A stretch of DNA of 64,000 nucleotides from Microbulbifer aggregans (GCF_001750105.1 NZ_CP014143.1:3317501-3381500), one strand, 5' to 3'. Counted from the first letter of the stretch, positions 52,180-63,758 are shown. Notes: generated by a model from the letters alone, not told the origin. Made by a program: numbers and translations.

Positions 52180-54114
52180 TCAATTGCGAGAATCTTCAAT
52201 AGCAGTACGGCCGCGGCGGCTCACATCCTGCTCGAGGATCTCCAGGAACGACTCGAAAGTCATGGTTCCGAGGTCCTCTCCGCTGCGTGTCCGCACGGCG
52301 ACCGTCTGGTTCTCGACTTCCTTATCGCCGATGACCAGCAGATAAGGGACACGCTGAAGCGTGTGCTCGCGGATTTTAAAGCCGATCTTCTCGTTTCTCA
52401 AGTCGGCTGCAGCCCGATAGTTCAGGGCCCCCAGATGCTGTTCCAGATCGCGGCAGTAATCGGCCTGGCGATCAGTGATGTTCAGCACCGCCACCTGCTG
52501 GGGCGCCAGCCAGGTGGGGAAGGCCCCCTCGTAGTTCTCAATCAGGATGCCAATGAAGCGCTCGAAGGAACCCAGCGCCGCACGGTGTAGCATAACCGGG
52601 GTCTGGCGGGAGCCATCTTCCGCCACATACTGGGCATCCAGCCGGCCCGGCATGGAGAAGTCCACCTGGATAGTGCCGCACTGCCAGACACGACCCAGGC
52701 AGTCCTTCAGGGAGAACTCGATCTTGGGCCCGTAGAAGGCACCCTCGCCCGGCAGCTCTTCCCACGGCAGGCCAGCGGCATCCAGCGCATCGGCCAGGGC
52801 CTTCTCTGCCTTGTCCCAGCTCTCATCGGAGCCCACCCGCTGCTCCGGACGGGTGGAGAGGCGGTAGATCACCTCCTCAAAGCCGAAATCCTTGTAGACC
52901 GCGTGCAGCAGGTCCATGAAGTCGGATACTTCCGACTGGATCTGGTCCTCGGTACAGAAGATGTGGCCATCGTCCTGCACAAAACCACGCACGCGCATCA
53001 AGCCGTGCAGGGAGCCGGAGGGCTCACTGCGGTGGCAGGAACCGAACTCCGCCAGGCGTAGCGGCAGATCGCGGTAGCTTCGCAGCCCCTGATTGAACAC
53101 CTGCACATGGCAGGGACAGTTCATGGGCTTGATGGCGAACTGACGCTCCTCACTGGTGAGCGAGAACATGTCGTCACCAAACTTGTCCGCGTGTCCAGAC
53201 TTCTCCCACAGGGTGAAATCCACCAGCTGCGGCGTCTTGATCTCTTTGTAGCCGGCCTTGCGCTGGCGCTCGCGCATGTACTGCTCGATGGTGCTGTAAA
53301 TGGTCCAACCATTGGGGTGCCAGAACACCATGCCCGGCGCCTCTTCCTGAATATGGAACAGGTCGAACTTCTTGGCCAGCTTGCGGTGATCCCGCTTTTC
53401 CGCCTCTTCGATGCGGTGCAGGTAGGCCTTGAGGTCTTTCTTGTTGCCCCAGGCAGTTCCGTAGACACGGGTCAGCATTTCGTTGCTGGCATCACCGCGC
53501 CAGTAGGCACCGGCCACCTTGGTCAGCTTGAACGCCTTCAGGCGGCCGGTAGACGGTACGTGCGGGCCACGACAGAGATCCTCGAAGTCGCCCTGGCGGT
53601 AGAGGGAGATATCTTCGTCAGTGGGGATATCGGCAATAATCTGCGCCTTGTACTCCTCACCCATATCACGGAAGTACTGCACCGCTTCCTTACGCGGCAT
53701 CAGGCGACGACTGACCGGGATATCCTCCTTGGCCAGCTCCTCCATGCGCTTCTCGATCTTCTCCAGGTCTTCCGGCGTAAACTGGCGCTCATAGGCGAAA
53801 TCGTAATAGAAGCCATCTTCGATCACGGGGCCGATGGTGACCTGAGCACCGGGGTACAGCTGCTTGACCGCCTGGGCCAGCAGGTGTGCAGTCGAGTGAC
53901 GGATAATTTCCAGGCCTTCCGGCTGGCGATCGGTGATGATCGCCAGCTGCGCGTCCTTTTCAATCAGGAAGCTGGTGTCCACTTCTTTGCCATCCACAAC
54001 ACCGCCGAGGGCAGCCTTGGCCAGACCTGGACCGATATCAGCAGCCACATCATGAACGGTAACGGATTCAGAGAAGACGCGATGGGAACCATCAGGGAGA
54101 GTAACAACGGGCAT
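52180..54114 (-). CDS. thrS: Threonine-tRNA ligase
   Basis: 644 residues (642 in E. coli). TGS domain at about 1-60, editing domain, class II core with [10 protein letters not shown] (zinc Cys) and [17 protein letters not shown], and C-terminal anticodon-binding domain. It leads the infC-rpmI-rplT-pheST group. Confidence 0.99.
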   Translation of the reverse strand: MPVVTLPDGSHRVFSESVTVHDVAADIGPGLAKAALGGVVDGKEVDTSFLIEKDAQLAIITDRQPEGLEIIRHSTAHLLAQAVKQLYPGAQVTIGPVIEDGFYYDFAYERQFTPEDLEKIEKRMEELAKEDIPVSRRLMPRKEAVQYFRDMGEEYKAQIIADIPTDEDISLYRQGDFEDLCRGPHVPSTGRLKAFKLTKVAGAYWRGDASNEMLTRVYGTAWGNKKDLKAYLHRIEEAEKRDHRKLAKKFDLFHIQEEAPGMVFWHPNGWTIYSTIEQYMRERQRKAGYKEIKTPQLVDFTLWEKSGHADKFGDDMFSLTSEERQFAIKPMNCPCHVQVFNQGLRSYRDLPLRLAEFGSCHRSEPSGSLHGLMRVRGFVQDDGHIFCTEDQIQSEVSDFMDLLHAVYKDFGFEEVIYRLSTRPEQRVGSDESWDKAEKALADALDAAGLPWEELPGEGAFYGPKIEFSLKDCLGRVWQCGTIQVDFSMPGRLDAQYVAEDGSRQTPVMLHRAALGSFERFIGILIENYEGAFPTWLAPQQVAVLNITDRQADYCRDLEQHLGALNYRAAADLRNEKIGFKIREHTLQRVPYLLVIGDKEVENQTVAVRTRSGEDLGTMTFESFLEILEQDVSRRGRTAIEDSRN

Positions 54115-54245
54115 TGCCTGTCCTTTATCAGTGGCGATCCCTACGAAAGACCGCGTGACTGCTGCCCGAAGAAATGTCTGCCTTGCGGGCAGTGGCCCAG
54201 CCTATGGGCCAGAAAAAACCCGGCGCGATGCGCCGGGCGAGAATC

Positions 54246-54322
54246 TGGTAGACCCGAGCAGATTTGAACTGCTGACCTCCACGATGTCAACGTGGCGCTC
54301 TAACCAACTGAGCTACGGGTCT
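54246..54322 (-). tRNA. tRNA-Val (GAC)
   Basis: 77 nt on the minus strand: acceptor AGACCCG/CGGGTCT, encoded CCA, anticodon stem CCACG/CGTGG and loop TTGACAT giving anticodon GAC. Confidence 0.95.
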
Positions 54323-54460
54323 AGAGGTTTGCAGCGGGAGCACCCTGCTGCAGAGGACGCGAACTTTAGCACCCGTTTTCAGTGTTTTCAACAACTTAGT
54401 GGACCCTGACGGCAAAAATTTTCCCGCCAGCAGAACCGAGCTGGCAGAGCGTGGCCATGC

Positions 54461-56473
54461 CTATTGAGGCCCCTCTTTCAGCCGCGTGATCTCATCGCGC
54501 AGCTTCGCCGCCTCTTCAAATTCCAGATTCTTGGCGTGGTTGTACATCTGCTCTTCCAGGGCCTCCACTTTTGCCCAACGCTCTTTATCAGACAGAGGCT
54601 CAGGTTGAACCTTGTAGGCACCCTGTCCTTCCGCCACCTTGCGTCGCCCCCTGGCCGGCACACCAGGCGCGATGGCGCCCTCCATGATGTCCGCCACACT
54701 TTTACGGATGCCCTTGGGTGTGATGCCGTGCTCTTCATTATGAGCGATCTGCTTGTCGCGACGGCGCTGGGTCTCATCCAGGGCGCGGCGCATGGAGTCG
54801 GTCTCCTTGTCGGCATACAGAATCGCGCGCCCCTCCAGATTCCGGGCTGCGCGGCCGATGGTCTGAATAAGGGAACGGTCAGAGCGCAGGAAGCCCTCTT
54901 TATCTGCATCAAAGATGGCCACGAGCGCCACCTCGGGCATATCCAGGCCCTCACGCAGCAGGTTGATCCCCACCAGCACATCAAACTCACCGATGCGCAG
55001 ATCACGGATAATTTCTACGCGCTCCACGGTATCGATATCCGAGTGCAGATAGCGAACCCGTACACCATTCTCACTCAGGTATTCAGTGAGATCCTCGGCC
55101 ATGCGCTTGGTGAGCACGGTGATCAGCACACGCTGTTCGGCCTCAACACACTGATGGATCTCCGACAGGCAATCATCCACCTGGGTAGAAGCCGGGCGCA
55201 CCTCCACCACCGGATCCACCAGCCCGGTCGGTCGCACCACCTGCTCGACCACAGCTCCAGCGTGCTCCTTCTCGTAGGGACCCGGGGTGGCGGAGACAAA
55301 GATGGTCTGGGGCGCAAGTTTCTCCCACTCTTCGAACTTCAGCGGCCGGTTGTCCAAGGCCGACGGTAGGCGGAAACCGTATTCCACCAGAGTCTCTTTG
55401 CGGGAGCGGTCGCCGCGGTACATGCCACCGATTTGCGGCACCGTGACGTGACTCTCGTCAATAAACAGCAGCGAATCATGGGGAAAGTAATCAAACAGGG
55501 TGGGCGGCGGCTGCCCCGCATCTCGCCCGGACAGGTAGCGGGAATAGTTCTCCACACCATTGCAGTAACCGAGCTCCTGCATCATCTCCAGATCGTACTT
55601 GGTGCGCTGCTCCAGGCGCTGGGCCTCGACCAGCCTGTCGTTATCACGCAACTGCTTCAGGCGTTCGCGCAACTCTTCTTTGATCTGGTCAATGGCGCTC
55701 ACTACGGTCTCTCGTGGCGTCACATAGTGAGACTTGGGGAAGATGGTGATGCGGGGCACCTTCCGCAGCACCTCACCGGTCAGTGGATCGAACAGGGTCA
55801 ACTCCTCGATTTCCTCATCGAAGAGGGATACCCGCACCGCCTCCAGATCCGAGTCCGCCGGGTAGATATCGATCACATCACCACGCACCCGGTAAGTGGC
55901 ACGGCGGAAATCGGTATCGTTGCGGGTGTACTGCAACTCAGCCAGGCGACGCAGGATAGTCCGCTGATCCACCAGATCACCGCGATCCAGGTGCAGGACC
56001 ATTTTGAGATACTTGTCCGGATCACCCAGGCCGTAGATGGCAGAGACCGTAGCCACTACGATGACATCACGGCGCTCAATCAGGGCCTTGGTGGCCGAGA
56101 GACGCATCTGCTCGATGTGCTCGTTTACCGAGGCGTCCTTTTCGATAAACGTGTCCGACGACGGGACGTAAGCCTCCGGCTGGTAGTAGTCGTAATAGGA
56201 GACGAAGTACTCGACCGCGTTCTTGGGGAAGAACTCCTTGAACTCACCGTAGAGCTGGGCGGCCAGGGTCTTGTTGTGGGCCATCACGATCGCCGGGCGC
56301 TGCACGCGCTCGACAATGTTGGCCATGGTGAAAGTCTTACCGGATCCGGTCACACCCAGCAGGGTCTGGTGACTGAGACCATCCTCCACTCCCTCTACCA
56401 GCGCTGCAATTGCGGCTGGCTGGTCTCCTGCCGGTTCGTACTTGCTGGCCACCTTGAACGGGCGTGACTCCAT
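54461..56473 (-). CDS. uvrB: UvrABC system protein B
   Basis: 670 residues (673 in E. coli). Walker [14 protein letters not shown], beta-hairpin region [23 protein letters not shown], helicase motifs and C-terminal UVR domain ([22 protein letters not shown]). Nucleotide excision repair. I see no LexA box in the immediate upstream sequence. Confidence 0.99.
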   Translation of the reverse strand: MESRPFKVASKYEPAGDQPAAIAALVEGVEDGLSHQTLLGVTGSGKTFTMANIVERVQRPAIVMAHNKTLAAQLYGEFKEFFPKNAVEYFVSYYDYYQPEAYVPSSDTFIEKDASVNEHIEQMRLSATKALIERRDVIVVATVSAIYGLGDPDKYLKMVLHLDRGDLVDQRTILRRLAELQYTRNDTDFRRATYRVRGDVIDIYPADSDLEAVRVSLFDEEIEELTLFDPLTGEVLRKVPRITIFPKSHYVTPRETVVSAIDQIKEELRERLKQLRDNDRLVEAQRLEQRTKYDLEMMQELGYCNGVENYSRYLSGRDAGQPPPTLFDYFPHDSLLFIDESHVTVPQIGGMYRGDRSRKETLVEYGFRLPSALDNRPLKFEEWEKLAPQTIFVSATPGPYEKEHAGAVVEQVVRPTGLVDPVVEVRPASTQVDDCLSEIHQCVEAEQRVLITVLTKRMAEDLTEYLSENGVRVRYLHSDIDTVERVEIIRDLRIGEFDVLVGINLLREGLDMPEVALVAIFDADKEGFLRSDRSLIQTIGRAARNLEGRAILYADKETDSMRRALDETQRRRDKQIAHNEEHGITPKGIRKSVADIMEGAIAPGVPARGRRKVAEGQGAYKVQPEPLSDKERWAKVEALEEQMYNHAKNLEFEEAAKLRDEITRLKEGPQ

Positions 56474-56530
56474 AAACTTTCACCCTTGTAGTCCTTAAAG
56501 CAATCGGGGATTGTAGGCCCTCCCCAAGGA

Positions 56531-56583
56531 CGCCACAAATCAACCCCGCCAATTTGACCGAGCGTCCAACGTTGATTTTGGCG
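56531..56583. repeat. Imperfect inverted repeat, possible stem-loop
   Basis: Arms CGCCACAAATCAAC (56531-56544) and GTTGATTTTGGCG (56571-56583) can pair over about 12 bp around a 26-nt loop, followed by CCTTTTTGGG. It lies upstream of uvrB. It could be a terminator-like hairpin or the leader of a small RNA; no function shown. Confidence 0.4.
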
Positions 56584-56652
56584 CCTTTTTGGGCAAGTCG
56601 CTCAAAAAAAGTAAAGCCTGACAAATCAATAAGTTAAAGTGCAAAAAAGGGG

Positions 56653-56679
56653 TTGACGCTCCCGGGGGGCGCCTATAAT
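56653..56679 (+). promoter_or_regulatory. Promoter of tRNA-Asn
   Basis: -35-like TTGACG (56653-56658) and perfect -10 TATAAT (56674-56679), spaced 15 bp with GC-rich sequence between, typical of stable-RNA promoters apart from the short spacer. Confidence 0.65.
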
Positions 56680-56727
56680 ATACGCGCCATCTGAACGGCA
56701 CGGCACACAAGCCAGCCGCTAAGAAAT

Positions 56728-56803
56728 TCCGCCTTAGCTCAGTTGGTAGAGCAAATGACTGTTAATCATTGGGTCGCTGGTTCGAGCCCAGCAGGCGGAG
56801 CCA
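56728..56803 (+). tRNA. tRNA-Asn (GTT)
   Basis: 76 nt: acceptor TCCGCCT/AGGCGGA, encoded CCA, anticodon GTT at 56761-56763 in the loop CTGTTAA. Confidence 0.97.
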
Positions 56804-56810
56804 AATAAAG

Positions 56811-56844
56811 AAAAGCCCCTTAGCGAAAGCTGAGGGGCTTTTTT
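56811..56844 (+). terminator. Intrinsic terminator after tRNA-Asn
   Basis: Stem AAAAGCCCCTTAGC/GCTGAGGGGCTTTT with loop GAAA, followed by T-run. Confidence 0.9.
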
Positions 56845-56945
56845 GTTTCAGCCCTAAAACTGCCGCGCCGCCGCCACAAAGCCAGAATAAGCCAGCAAAG
56901 GTGGCCCCGCACCTTGAGCGCCCGCCCCGTTAGCAACGCCAACAC

Positions 56946-56983
56946 AAAAAAGGCCCACCGTATCAACCGGCAGGCCTTTTTGT
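56946..56983 (-). terminator. Intrinsic terminator after the WbpM-like gene
   Basis: Minus strand: GCCTGCCGGTTGATACGGTGGGC region forming a GGCC/GGCC-based stem with flanking A- and T-runs (AAAAAGGCC ... GGCCTTTTTT). Confidence 0.6.
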
Positions 56984-57002
56984 GCCAGGAAAATTCGAGG
57001 GC

Positions 57003-58958
57003 TTATCCGACTTCACTCTCCCGGGTGATCGGCAGTCGTTCGACCTGCCCCGTTCGAGGCAGAGTTAGCGGCTGCTGCTGCTGCGCCCAGACTGCATCCA
57101 CCAGCTGCTGCTTGGGCGCATAGTCCTGCACTGCCTCCCGCAGAATCCGATGCACGCCTTCACAATCGTGCCGGGCACAGGCATCGCGCAGATCACCGAT
57201 CAACACCTGCAGGCGCTCAGTGGTAAGGCGCTCCTCTTCGGCCCGCATAATCATCGGGTGCTCGGTGCCAGCAACATTGTCACCAAGGAGCAGCTCCTCG
57301 TAGAGCTTCTCTCCGGGACGAAGCCCGGTAACCTGAATCTCGATATCTCCGTCGGGATTCTCTTCATCCCGGACAGTGTGCCCCATAATCTGGATCAAGC
57401 GACGGGCCAGGTCATAAATCCGCACCGGTTCACCCATATCGAGTACGAACACCTCCCCGTTGCGGCCCATACTCCCCGCCTGCAGTACCAGCTGAGCTGC
57501 CTCGGGAATGGTCATAAAGTAACGGGTGACCTTGGGATGCGTCACGGTAACCGGGCCACCGGCATTGATCTGGTCAGTAAACAGCGGAATCACCGAACCA
57601 GAAGAGCCCAGAACATTGCCGAATCGCACCATGCAGACCTTGGTCCGCCCAAAACGGCGCCCGAAGTCCTGGCAAATCAGCTCGGCAAACCGCTTGGTAG
57701 CCCCCATCACATTGGTTGGCCTGACAGCCTTGTCAGTGGAGATCAGCACAAATTGTTCCACCCCGAGGGCCTCTGCGGCCTCGAGTACCGAGAGCGTTCC
57801 AAGAACATTATTCTCCGCACCCAGCACCACATTCTGCTCAACGAGAGGGACATGCTTGTATGCGGCGGCGTGGTAGATTGTCTGAACGGCAAAGCTCTGG
57901 ATGATCTCCGCCATCCGGGCGCGGTCGCGAACGTCACCCAAAAGCGTCGAGACAGGAATCTGCAACCCCTCATCCTGCTGGATCTGGTATAGCTCCCGCT
58001 CAATCTGGTAGATGGCGTACTCCGAGGACTCCACCAAAATGAGCTGAGCCGGCCCCCAATGGACAATCTGACGGCACAACTCGGCACCAATGGAACCGCC
58101 GGCCCCGGTGACCAGAACGGCCTTGCCGCTGATAGAGGAGGCGATCAGCGATTTCTCCGGCTCAACCGGCGCACGACCAAGCACGTTTTCGTAGATCTGC
58201 GACACATCAGCGGATCCACGCCCTGCGCCATCAACCAGCTCCTCCAGACCCGGGATCACCTTGACCACCAAACCGCGATCACGCAGTCCCCGGGTGATCT
58301 CCCGACGCCGCCGCTTGGGAACACCAGGCATGGCCAGCAAGACCTCAGAAATATCCCGCTCCGCCACTACATCCAGAATATCGCTGGGGTTGTAGACGAG
58401 AACGCCATCGATGAGGGTATTCTGTTTTGAGGCATTGTCATCGAAGAAAGCCACCGGCTTATAAAGCTCACCGTGCACCAGCGCCTTGTAGAGCTGCAGT
58501 CCAGCGGTGCCAGCACCGTAAATCGCGACCCGAGTCTTGTGGATCTCGAGGGCCATCTGATAGTAGAGGCGCACCAGCCAGCGCGAGCCGCCAACCGCGA
58601 TCAGGGCGAAGCACCAGTAAATGACGGGTACCGAGCGGGGCACGCCGGCATAGGTAAGATAGGAGGCCACCGCCAAGACCACCGCAGAAGCGGTCACCCC
58701 TTGCAGTACTGCCACCAGAGCCTGTTGGCCCATATAGCGAATGACAGTGCGATAAAGGCCAAGGCGGAGAAATATGAAACTACTCGATGCCAGAGTGAAG
58801 CCGAGACAGAGCAACGTCTCCCTCTCGAACAACTGGGAAACCCCATTCCAACGAATGGTCATCGCAGCAGCGAACGCAACCGTCAGCATCAGCAGGTCAT
58901 ACCCCACCATCAGCGTCGGCTTGTAGTTTTTCTGTACAGTGCGCATCACTCGCTTCAC
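57003..58958 (-). CDS. WbpM/CapD-like NDP-sugar 4,6-dehydratase/epimerase
   Basis: 651 residues. Four N-terminal membrane segments (about 15-130) followed by a cytoplasmic SDR module (VLVTGAGGSIGAELCRQI; YHAAAYKHVPLVEQN; ISTDKAVRPTNVMGATKR). P. aeruginosa WbpM (about 665 residues) makes UDP-4-keto-6-deoxy-GlcNAc for O-antigen. The downstream gene order with a WbpL-like initiating transferase and an epimerase suggests an O-antigen or capsule start pathway. Confidence 0.93.
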   Translation of the reverse strand: MKRVMRTVQKNYKPTLMVGYDLLMLTVAFAAAMTIRWNGVSQLFERETLLCLGFTLASSSFIFLRLGLYRTVIRYMGQQALVAVLQGVTASAVVLAVASYLTYAGVPRSVPVIYWCFALIAVGGSRWLVRLYYQMALEIHKTRVAIYGAGTAGLQLYKALVHGELYKPVAFFDDNASKQNTLIDGVLVYNPSDILDVVAERDISEVLLAMPGVPKRRRREITRGLRDRGLVVKVIPGLEELVDGAGRGSADVSQIYENVLGRAPVEPEKSLIASSISGKAVLVTGAGGSIGAELCRQIVHWGPAQLILVESSEYAIYQIERELYQIQQDEGLQIPVSTLLGDVRDRARMAEIIQSFAVQTIYHAAAYKHVPLVEQNVVLGAENNVLGTLSVLEAAEALGVEQFVLISTDKAVRPTNVMGATKRFAELICQDFGRRFGRTKVCMVRFGNVLGSSGSVIPLFTDQINAGGPVTVTHPKVTRYFMTIPEAAQLVLQAGSMGRNGEVFVLDMGEPVRIYDLARRLIQIMGHTVRDEENPDGDIEIQVTGLRPGEKLYEELLLGDNVAGTEHPMIMRAEEERLTTERLQVLIGDLRDACARHDCEGVHRILREAVQDYAPKQQLVDAVWAQQQQPLTLPRTGQVERLPITRESEVG

Positions 58959-59026
58959 TGCAGTCCCCCGTTAGGTGTCCCTAACTTCGCCCCCAGTAGC
59001 GAAGTCACTCCATATTAAAAGCGCAT

Positions 59027-59929
59027 TTAAGCTACGCCGATTAGCGCAAGCAACAGCGCCATAGCCGATGCCAGCACCATTATGGCCAGCTCTGTCAGCA
59101 GCGCGCAACGAACTCCGACGAGTAGTGCTCGCCGCTGATACCAGTGCTCCCGGTGTGCCTCCCACCAGCGCTTCCCTGCCAACATCCTTTTCATCAGTGT
59201 CAGAGTCGCATCGAGCCAGAAAGGGGCAAAGACGACGAGCGGCAACAACAAACTGAAAGCGCCCTGCCGCCAACCGAACAAGCTGATGGCAACTGCCGCC
59301 AAGCCCAATACGGTGGACCCCACATCTCCAAGAAAAATCCGCGCGGGGGGCCAATTGTAACGCAGGAATACCAGAGTGCTGACCACCAGTAACCCGCAAA
59401 TCCCCGCCAATTCACCATAGCCCCGCCAGAAACTGACCAGGCCGAGCGTGGCAAAACCAAAAACGGTCATGCTCCCGGCAAAGCCATCCATCCCATCCAT
59501 AAAATTGTATAGATTTATCACCCAAACACCGCCAATTAGCAGGATGGGATACGACCACCAGGGCAACGTATCAGGGAGGGCCAGCAGAAGCAGCGATACC
59601 GAACCCATATGAACGGCAAAGCGCAGGCGAGCCGAAAGATCCCGCAGATCATCCAGGGCTGAAACCGCGATCAGCAGCAGAAAGGCCACTGAGACCATTG
59701 GCTGAACAGCCAGTGGGCTGATCGCCAAGGCCCCCGCCATACCGGCGACCAGCGCCCAGCCTCCCGTCCGGGGCACGGGAGCCGAATGAAGAGAACGGTG
59801 ATTGGGCACATCCAGGGCAAACTCAAACAGATTGGACAGGAGCAGCCACATCACGCCAAGACTGATTGATGCCGCCAATATCAGTGGCAGGCCCCACTCC
59901 CCCATCAGAAACAGCCCTGTATCGCTCAC
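59027..59929 (-). CDS. WbpL/WecA-like undecaprenyl-phosphate sugar-1-phosphate transferase
   Basis: 300 residues with about 9-10 hydrophobic segments. Family loops: DVPNHRSLH near the start, NLYNFMDGMDG, IFLGDVGSTVLG and HREHWYQR near the end. It starts a polysaccharide on the lipid carrier, probably with a FucNAc/QuiNAc-type sugar phosphate. Overlaps the upstream epimerase gene by 4 bp. Confidence 0.93.
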   Translation of the reverse strand: MSDTGLFLMGEWGLPLILAASISLGVMWLLLSNLFEFALDVPNHRSLHSAPVPRTGGWALVAGMAGALAISPLAVQPMVSVAFLLLIAVSALDDLRDLSARLRFAVHMGSVSLLLLALPDTLPWWSYPILLIGGVWVINLYNFMDGMDGFAGSMTVFGFATLGLVSFWRGYGELAGICGLLVVSTLVFLRYNWPPARIFLGDVGSTVLGLAAVAISLFGWRQGAFSLLLPLVVFAPFWLDATLTLMKRMLAGKRWWEAHREHWYQRRALLVGVRCALLTELAIMVLASAMALLLALIGVA

Positions 59930-60852
59930 ACCTCACCCCGCAAATAATCCCCATATCGACTACGGGCCCGCCAATTCAGCGCGGCGCGCAGACGCGCGGC
60001 ACTATAGAGCTCACAGCGCTCCACCTCAAGAAACCGACGCACCGAAGCCAAGCGAGCCAGGGGGCGTAACGGCGACAGCAACCAGCTCGTCAGGTGCCGA
60101 TTGCTGCGCACTCTGCGGCCGCTGACCACTGAAGCGATTCCAGCCAGATCGTAAAAACATGGCTCTGCAGCAATGAAGGTCTGGCGATCGCAACCCGATT
60201 CACAGGCCACACCCTCAATCGCGGACACCAGGTCTTTGATGTGCACTGTTGAGCGCCGACCACTGGCAGGCAGCAGGGGACAAATCCGACCAAGCAGTCG
60301 CAAAACGGACCGCAACTTCGTCGCGGCACTGCCCGACTGACGCGGGGCACCCAGCTCCCCGTAGACCGCCGCAGGCCGGATCACATTCACCCGGCAAGAG
60401 CCCCGTGTCGAGAGCAGACGCTGCTCGGCAAGCCACTTACTGTGTCCATAACTATCAGTTGCAGGTTGCCCGGTATTTTCGCAGGCAAGGTGATCGGGCG
60501 GGGGGATCATCGCTTTCACACTGGAAAGATAAGTGAAAGACTCAGCGCCAGCAGACTCCGCAGCGCGCAGTACAGCCAGGGGACACTCGCAATTGAGAAT
60601 TTTGGCCTGGTCAGGATTGCGCTCGCAGGCCTTGCGACTGGCAAGCCCCGCCGCGTAGACCACGCGATCACCGGGACGAAATAATTGTTCAAAGTCAGTG
60701 TCTTTGGTCAGATCAAGGGCAAGATGCTCACAACCATCAGGGCCATTGTCGGAACTAGAGATTGAAATGACCTCGCTACCTCGAGCGACGAGCTGCAGAC
60801 ACAGAGAGGCACCAATATAGCCGGTGCCACCGAAAACAACCCATCTCCCCAT
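59926..60852 (-). CDS. NAD-dependent epimerase/dehydratase (WbpV/GalE-like)
   Basis: 308 residues. N-terminal Rossmann motif VVFGGTGYIGASLCLQL and catalytic SYGHSKWLAEQ (YxxxK). In P. aeruginosa the related WbpV reduces or epimerises the 4-keto sugar made by WbpM. It is first of the three overlapping sugar genes. Confidence 0.87.
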   Translation of the reverse strand: MGRWVVFGGTGYIGASLCLQLVARGSEVISISSSDNGPDGCEHLALDLTKDTDFEQLFRPGDRVVYAAGLASRKACERNPDQAKILNCECPLAVLRAAESAGAESFTYLSSVKAMIPPPDHLACENTGQPATDSYGHSKWLAEQRLLSTRGSCRVNVIRPAAVYGELGAPRQSGSAATKLRSVLRLLGRICPLLPASGRRSTVHIKDLVSAIEGVACESGCDRQTFIAAEPCFYDLAGIASVVSGRRVRSNRHLTSWLLSPLRPLARLASVRRFLEVERCELYSAARLRAALNWRARSRYGDYLRGEV

Positions 60853-60937
60853 TTATTTTTTACACCGTGTTGAACAATTAACCCGGACACTAGCCGACCG
60901 CTCCACTGGATACTGTCGACTGTGCCCGGTTTGTAGA

Positions 60938-61249
60938 CTAGAGCTGGATACGGGCGCGATTCTTCTCCAGAGTCGCCATACCGATACCTTTCACCTCCAG
61001 CAGCTGCTCCACGGAGGTAAAGGGCCCGTTATCTTCGCGATATTTCACAATCCCCTGCGCGCGGACTTCGCCGACACCATCCAGCTTGTCAGCCAGCTCC
61101 TGGGCCGAGGCGCTATTCAGGTTGACCGTGATTGCCGCGATTTGCACATCTTGTTTTGTATCGGCGTCTTCGGCGAGAGCAGTCGCTCCGGACAAGACGA
61201 ATAAGAGTGCGGCGAAGATTGAAATCAGTGGTGAACGAAAGGCTTTCAT
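60938..61249 (-). CDS. ComEA-like helix-hairpin-helix protein
   Basis: 103 residues with a signal peptide (MKAFRSPLISIFAALLFVLSGATALA), then two HhH turns (LDGVGEVRAQGI and VKGIGMATLEKN). ComEA-type proteins bind DNA in the periplasm during uptake. The single short domain matches the small ComEA-like proteins of gammaproteobacteria. Confidence 0.9.
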   Translation of the reverse strand: MKAFRSPLISIFAALLFVLSGATALAEDADTKQDVQIAAITVNLNSASAQELADKLDGVGEVRAQGIVKYREDNGPFTSVEQLLEVKGIGMATLEKNRARIQL

Positions 61250-61376
61250 AGGCTTTTCCCCTTGACGTTATCGTTATTGAGACGTCGGGACTGCTTTTAC
61301 TTCCCCAAGCGCGGCCACTTTATCAGCTTAGAAAGGCCTTGGAAGCCATATCTCATTACACGCCATTACACGAACA

Positions 61377-62084
61377 TCAGCCATTCAGCTCCGCCAGTAT
61401 CTTTTTCAGCGCCTCCACCGGCTCAGGGGCGGCAGTAATCGGCCTGCCGATGACCAGATAGGTAGAGCCCCACTCCAGTGCCTGCACCGGCGTAACGATT
61501 CGCCGCTGATCATCCGCCGCCGCCCCTGCCGGGCGGATGCCAGGTGTCACCAGTGCAAAGTCCTCACCGCACTCGCGCCGCAATACCGCCGCTTCCTGGG
61601 CCGAACATACGACCCCATCCAGGCCACTCGTCTGGGCCAGGGAGGCCAGGGCCAGCACCTGATCCTGCAGGGGGCGACTCACGCCCACCTCCGCCAACTC
61701 CTCCGGTGCGGTGCTGGTCAGCACGGTCACACCAATAAGCAACGGCTTATCTTCCCCGTATGGTTCCAGAGCTTCTGCTGCAGCTTTCATCATCCGGGCG
61801 CCGCCAATGGCATGTACGTTCACCATCCAGACACCCAGCTCAGCCGCCGCCCGGACCGCCGCCGCAACGGTGTTCGGAATATCGTGAAACTTGAGATCGA
61901 GAAATACTTCGAAGCCTCTCTTCACCAGTTCCCGGACCACCTCAGGGCCAGCGATGGTAAACAGCTCCTTGCCTACCTTCACACGGCAAAGTGCAGGATC
62001 CAGCTGGTCCGCCATGGCCAGGGCGGCTTTGGCGTTATCGTAATCAAGAGCGACTACGACCGGAGAAGAAACATTCGATTGCAA
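61377..62084 (-). CDS. pyrF: Orotidine-5'-phosphate decarboxylase
   Basis: 235 residues from a TTG at 62084 (AGAGG 8 nt upstream), which gives the normal family N-terminus; an ATG at 62168 would overlap lapB and add 28 unconserved residues. Catalytic block [11 protein letters not shown], plus GVTVLTS and TPGIRP. Last step of UMP synthesis. Confidence 0.93.
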   Translation of the reverse strand: MQSNVSSPVVVALDYDNAKAALAMADQLDPALCRVKVGKELFTIAGPEVVRELVKRGFEVFLDLKFHDIPNTVAAAVRAAAELGVWMVNVHAIGGARMMKAAAEALEPYGEDKPLLIGVTVLTSTAPEELAEVGVSRPLQDQVLALASLAQTSGLDGVVCSAQEAAVLRRECGEDFALVTPGIRPAGAAADDQRRIVTPVQALEWGSTYLVIGRPITAAPEPVEALKKILAELNG

Positions 62085-62154
62085 AGGGGATACCTCTCTG
62101 GGGTGCGAATCACACCAATTGGTTTCTATCTGTGACCGGGACTCCGGGGCTTTG

Positions 62155-63348
62155 TTACTCGCCTTCAACCCCTTTCACCGAGCGCACCGTGTCCCAGTGC
62201 TTGCAGCTGGGACAGAGCCAGTGCAGCTGGTTACCGGAAAATCCGCAATTATTGCAGCGGTAATGGGGACGGCTGGCGATCAACTGGTCGACCAGGGTTT
62301 TCAGAAGCGAGAGGTTCTCCCGCGCCCTACCCTGGGTACTGTCGATGTGCAGGTCGAGAAAGTGTCCCAGCCCACGTAGCGATGGACGCAAAGCCAACTG
62401 CTTGCCCATGAAGGCGGCGGCCTCAGCCTCGCTGCGCTGTTGTTGAATACGCTCCGTCAGCGCGATCAGCACACTGTTGGACGGATGCTCACGCAGCAAT
62501 GACTCCAGGTAGCTATCGAGCCCGGTCTCATCGCCCACCGCCTGATAACAGGTAATAAGTAGATCCAGGATCTCAGGAATGTAATCCGGGTTCTGCTTGG
62601 GGATACGCTGCAGGACCTTGATCGCCTCCTGCGGCCGCCCCAACTGATACTCCAACCTGCCCCACAACAGATTCGCCCGCACGGAACTGCGATCGTAGCC
62701 CAGTGCCGAGTCGATATGCTTTCGGGCACTCAGGTAGTCCTTTGCCGCGATCGCCTCTTCCGCCAGCTCGCAGCAAAAATGGGCCTGTATCGGCGCCCAC
62801 TCGGAGGAGAGCCGCTTGAAGCGCCGCCCGTGCAGCAGGTTGACTGCGTGAATAGCCTTGGCCCACTCGCGCTCATCCCGATACACCTCCACCAGGTGCT
62901 CCAGGCTGGTACTGCGTAACTCGGAGGATGTCTCCACCAGCTCCTGCAGCAGGCGCTCTGCCCGATCCAGCCATCCAGCGGCGATATAATCCCGCGCCAG
63001 CTCCAGCTGGGCTTTTTGCTGACTGTTTCGAGCGAGACTGGGGCGCGCCAGAAGATTCTGATGAACACGAATTGCCTGGTCGTGCTCACCTCGCTTGCGC
63101 AACAGGTTACCCAGCGCCAGATGCGTGTCGAAAGTGGCGCTGCTGACCTCTAGTGAATCGATAAACTTGTCAATGGCATCGCCGTGATGCTCGTTCAGGA
63201 GGTAGTTGAGCCCCTGAGCGTAAGAGCGGGCCAGCGACTGCTGCTGCTCGCTGCAGTCCGGCTTCTTTTTCTTGACACTCCTGCGCCCGAGCAGCCAGCC
63301 GATGGCAATGGCAGCGAGCAGGAAGAAGAAGAAAGTCAGATCGGCCAA
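62155..63348 (-). CDS. lapB: Lipopolysaccharide assembly protein B
   Basis: 397 residues (389 in E. coli YciM). N-terminal membrane anchor [24 protein letters not shown] repeats, and a C-terminal rubredoxin-type zinc site ([21 protein letters not shown]). It controls LpxC turnover via FtsH. Forms a unit with lapA and is followed by pyrF. Confidence 0.97.
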   Translation of the reverse strand: MADLTFFFFLLAAIAIGWLLGRRSVKKKKPDCSEQQQSLARSYAQGLNYLLNEHHGDAIDKFIDSLEVSSATFDTHLALGNLLRKRGEHDQAIRVHQNLLARPSLARNSQQKAQLELARDYIAAGWLDRAERLLQELVETSSELRSTSLEHLVEVYRDEREWAKAIHAVNLLHGRRFKRLSSEWAPIQAHFCCELAEEAIAAKDYLSARKHIDSALGYDRSSVRANLLWGRLEYQLGRPQEAIKVLQRIPKQNPDYIPEILDLLITCYQAVGDETGLDSYLESLLREHPSNSVLIALTERIQQQRSEAEAAAFMGKQLALRPSLRGLGHFLDLHIDSTQGRARENLSLLKTLVDQLIASRPHYRCNNCGFSGNQLHWLCPSCKHWDTVRSVKGVEGE

Positions 63349-63349
63349 G

Positions 63350-63658
63350 TTAGTCTCCGGACACCTTACGACGCACCGTGTAAAGCTCCTGTTCAGTACG
63401 ATGCAACTGGCGTTCCAGCCCCCGGGCTCGCCGGCGCTCGGCGTAGAACGGCAACAGGCTGACGATAAAGCCCAGAATGACTCCGGACAGGAGCGCCCCG
63501 ATCAACCAGAAGCCGACACTGCCTTCCGGCATCGCATGACCGACAAAGCTCGGCGTAATCAACTGCGGATTATCAACCGCAAAATAGACACCAACGGCAA
63601 TACAGAGAAGGGCCAGTACGCCGTAGAAAAGACGCAATAACCAGCGTAAGAAAGACAA
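63350..63658 (-). CDS. lapA: Lipopolysaccharide assembly protein A
   Basis: 102 residues, two membrane segments (about 3-25 and 45-68) and a basic C-terminal helix (PFYAERRRARGLERQLHRTEQEL). Directly upstream of lapB, as in E. coli yciS-yciM. Confidence 0.93.
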   Translation of the reverse strand: MSFLRWLLRLFYGVLALLCIAVGVYFAVDNPQLITPSFVGHAMPEGSVGFWLIGALLSGVILGFIVSLLPFYAERRRARGLERQLHRTEQELYTVRRKVSGD

Positions 63659-63758
63659 GGTCGACCTCCACCAGCAGGAAGGAGTGATTCTCTCAGAACT
63701 TTAGTCTGCCCAAAACCTCTGACAGAGCTCCGGTGAGCGTGTGATCAGGGGTGACGCC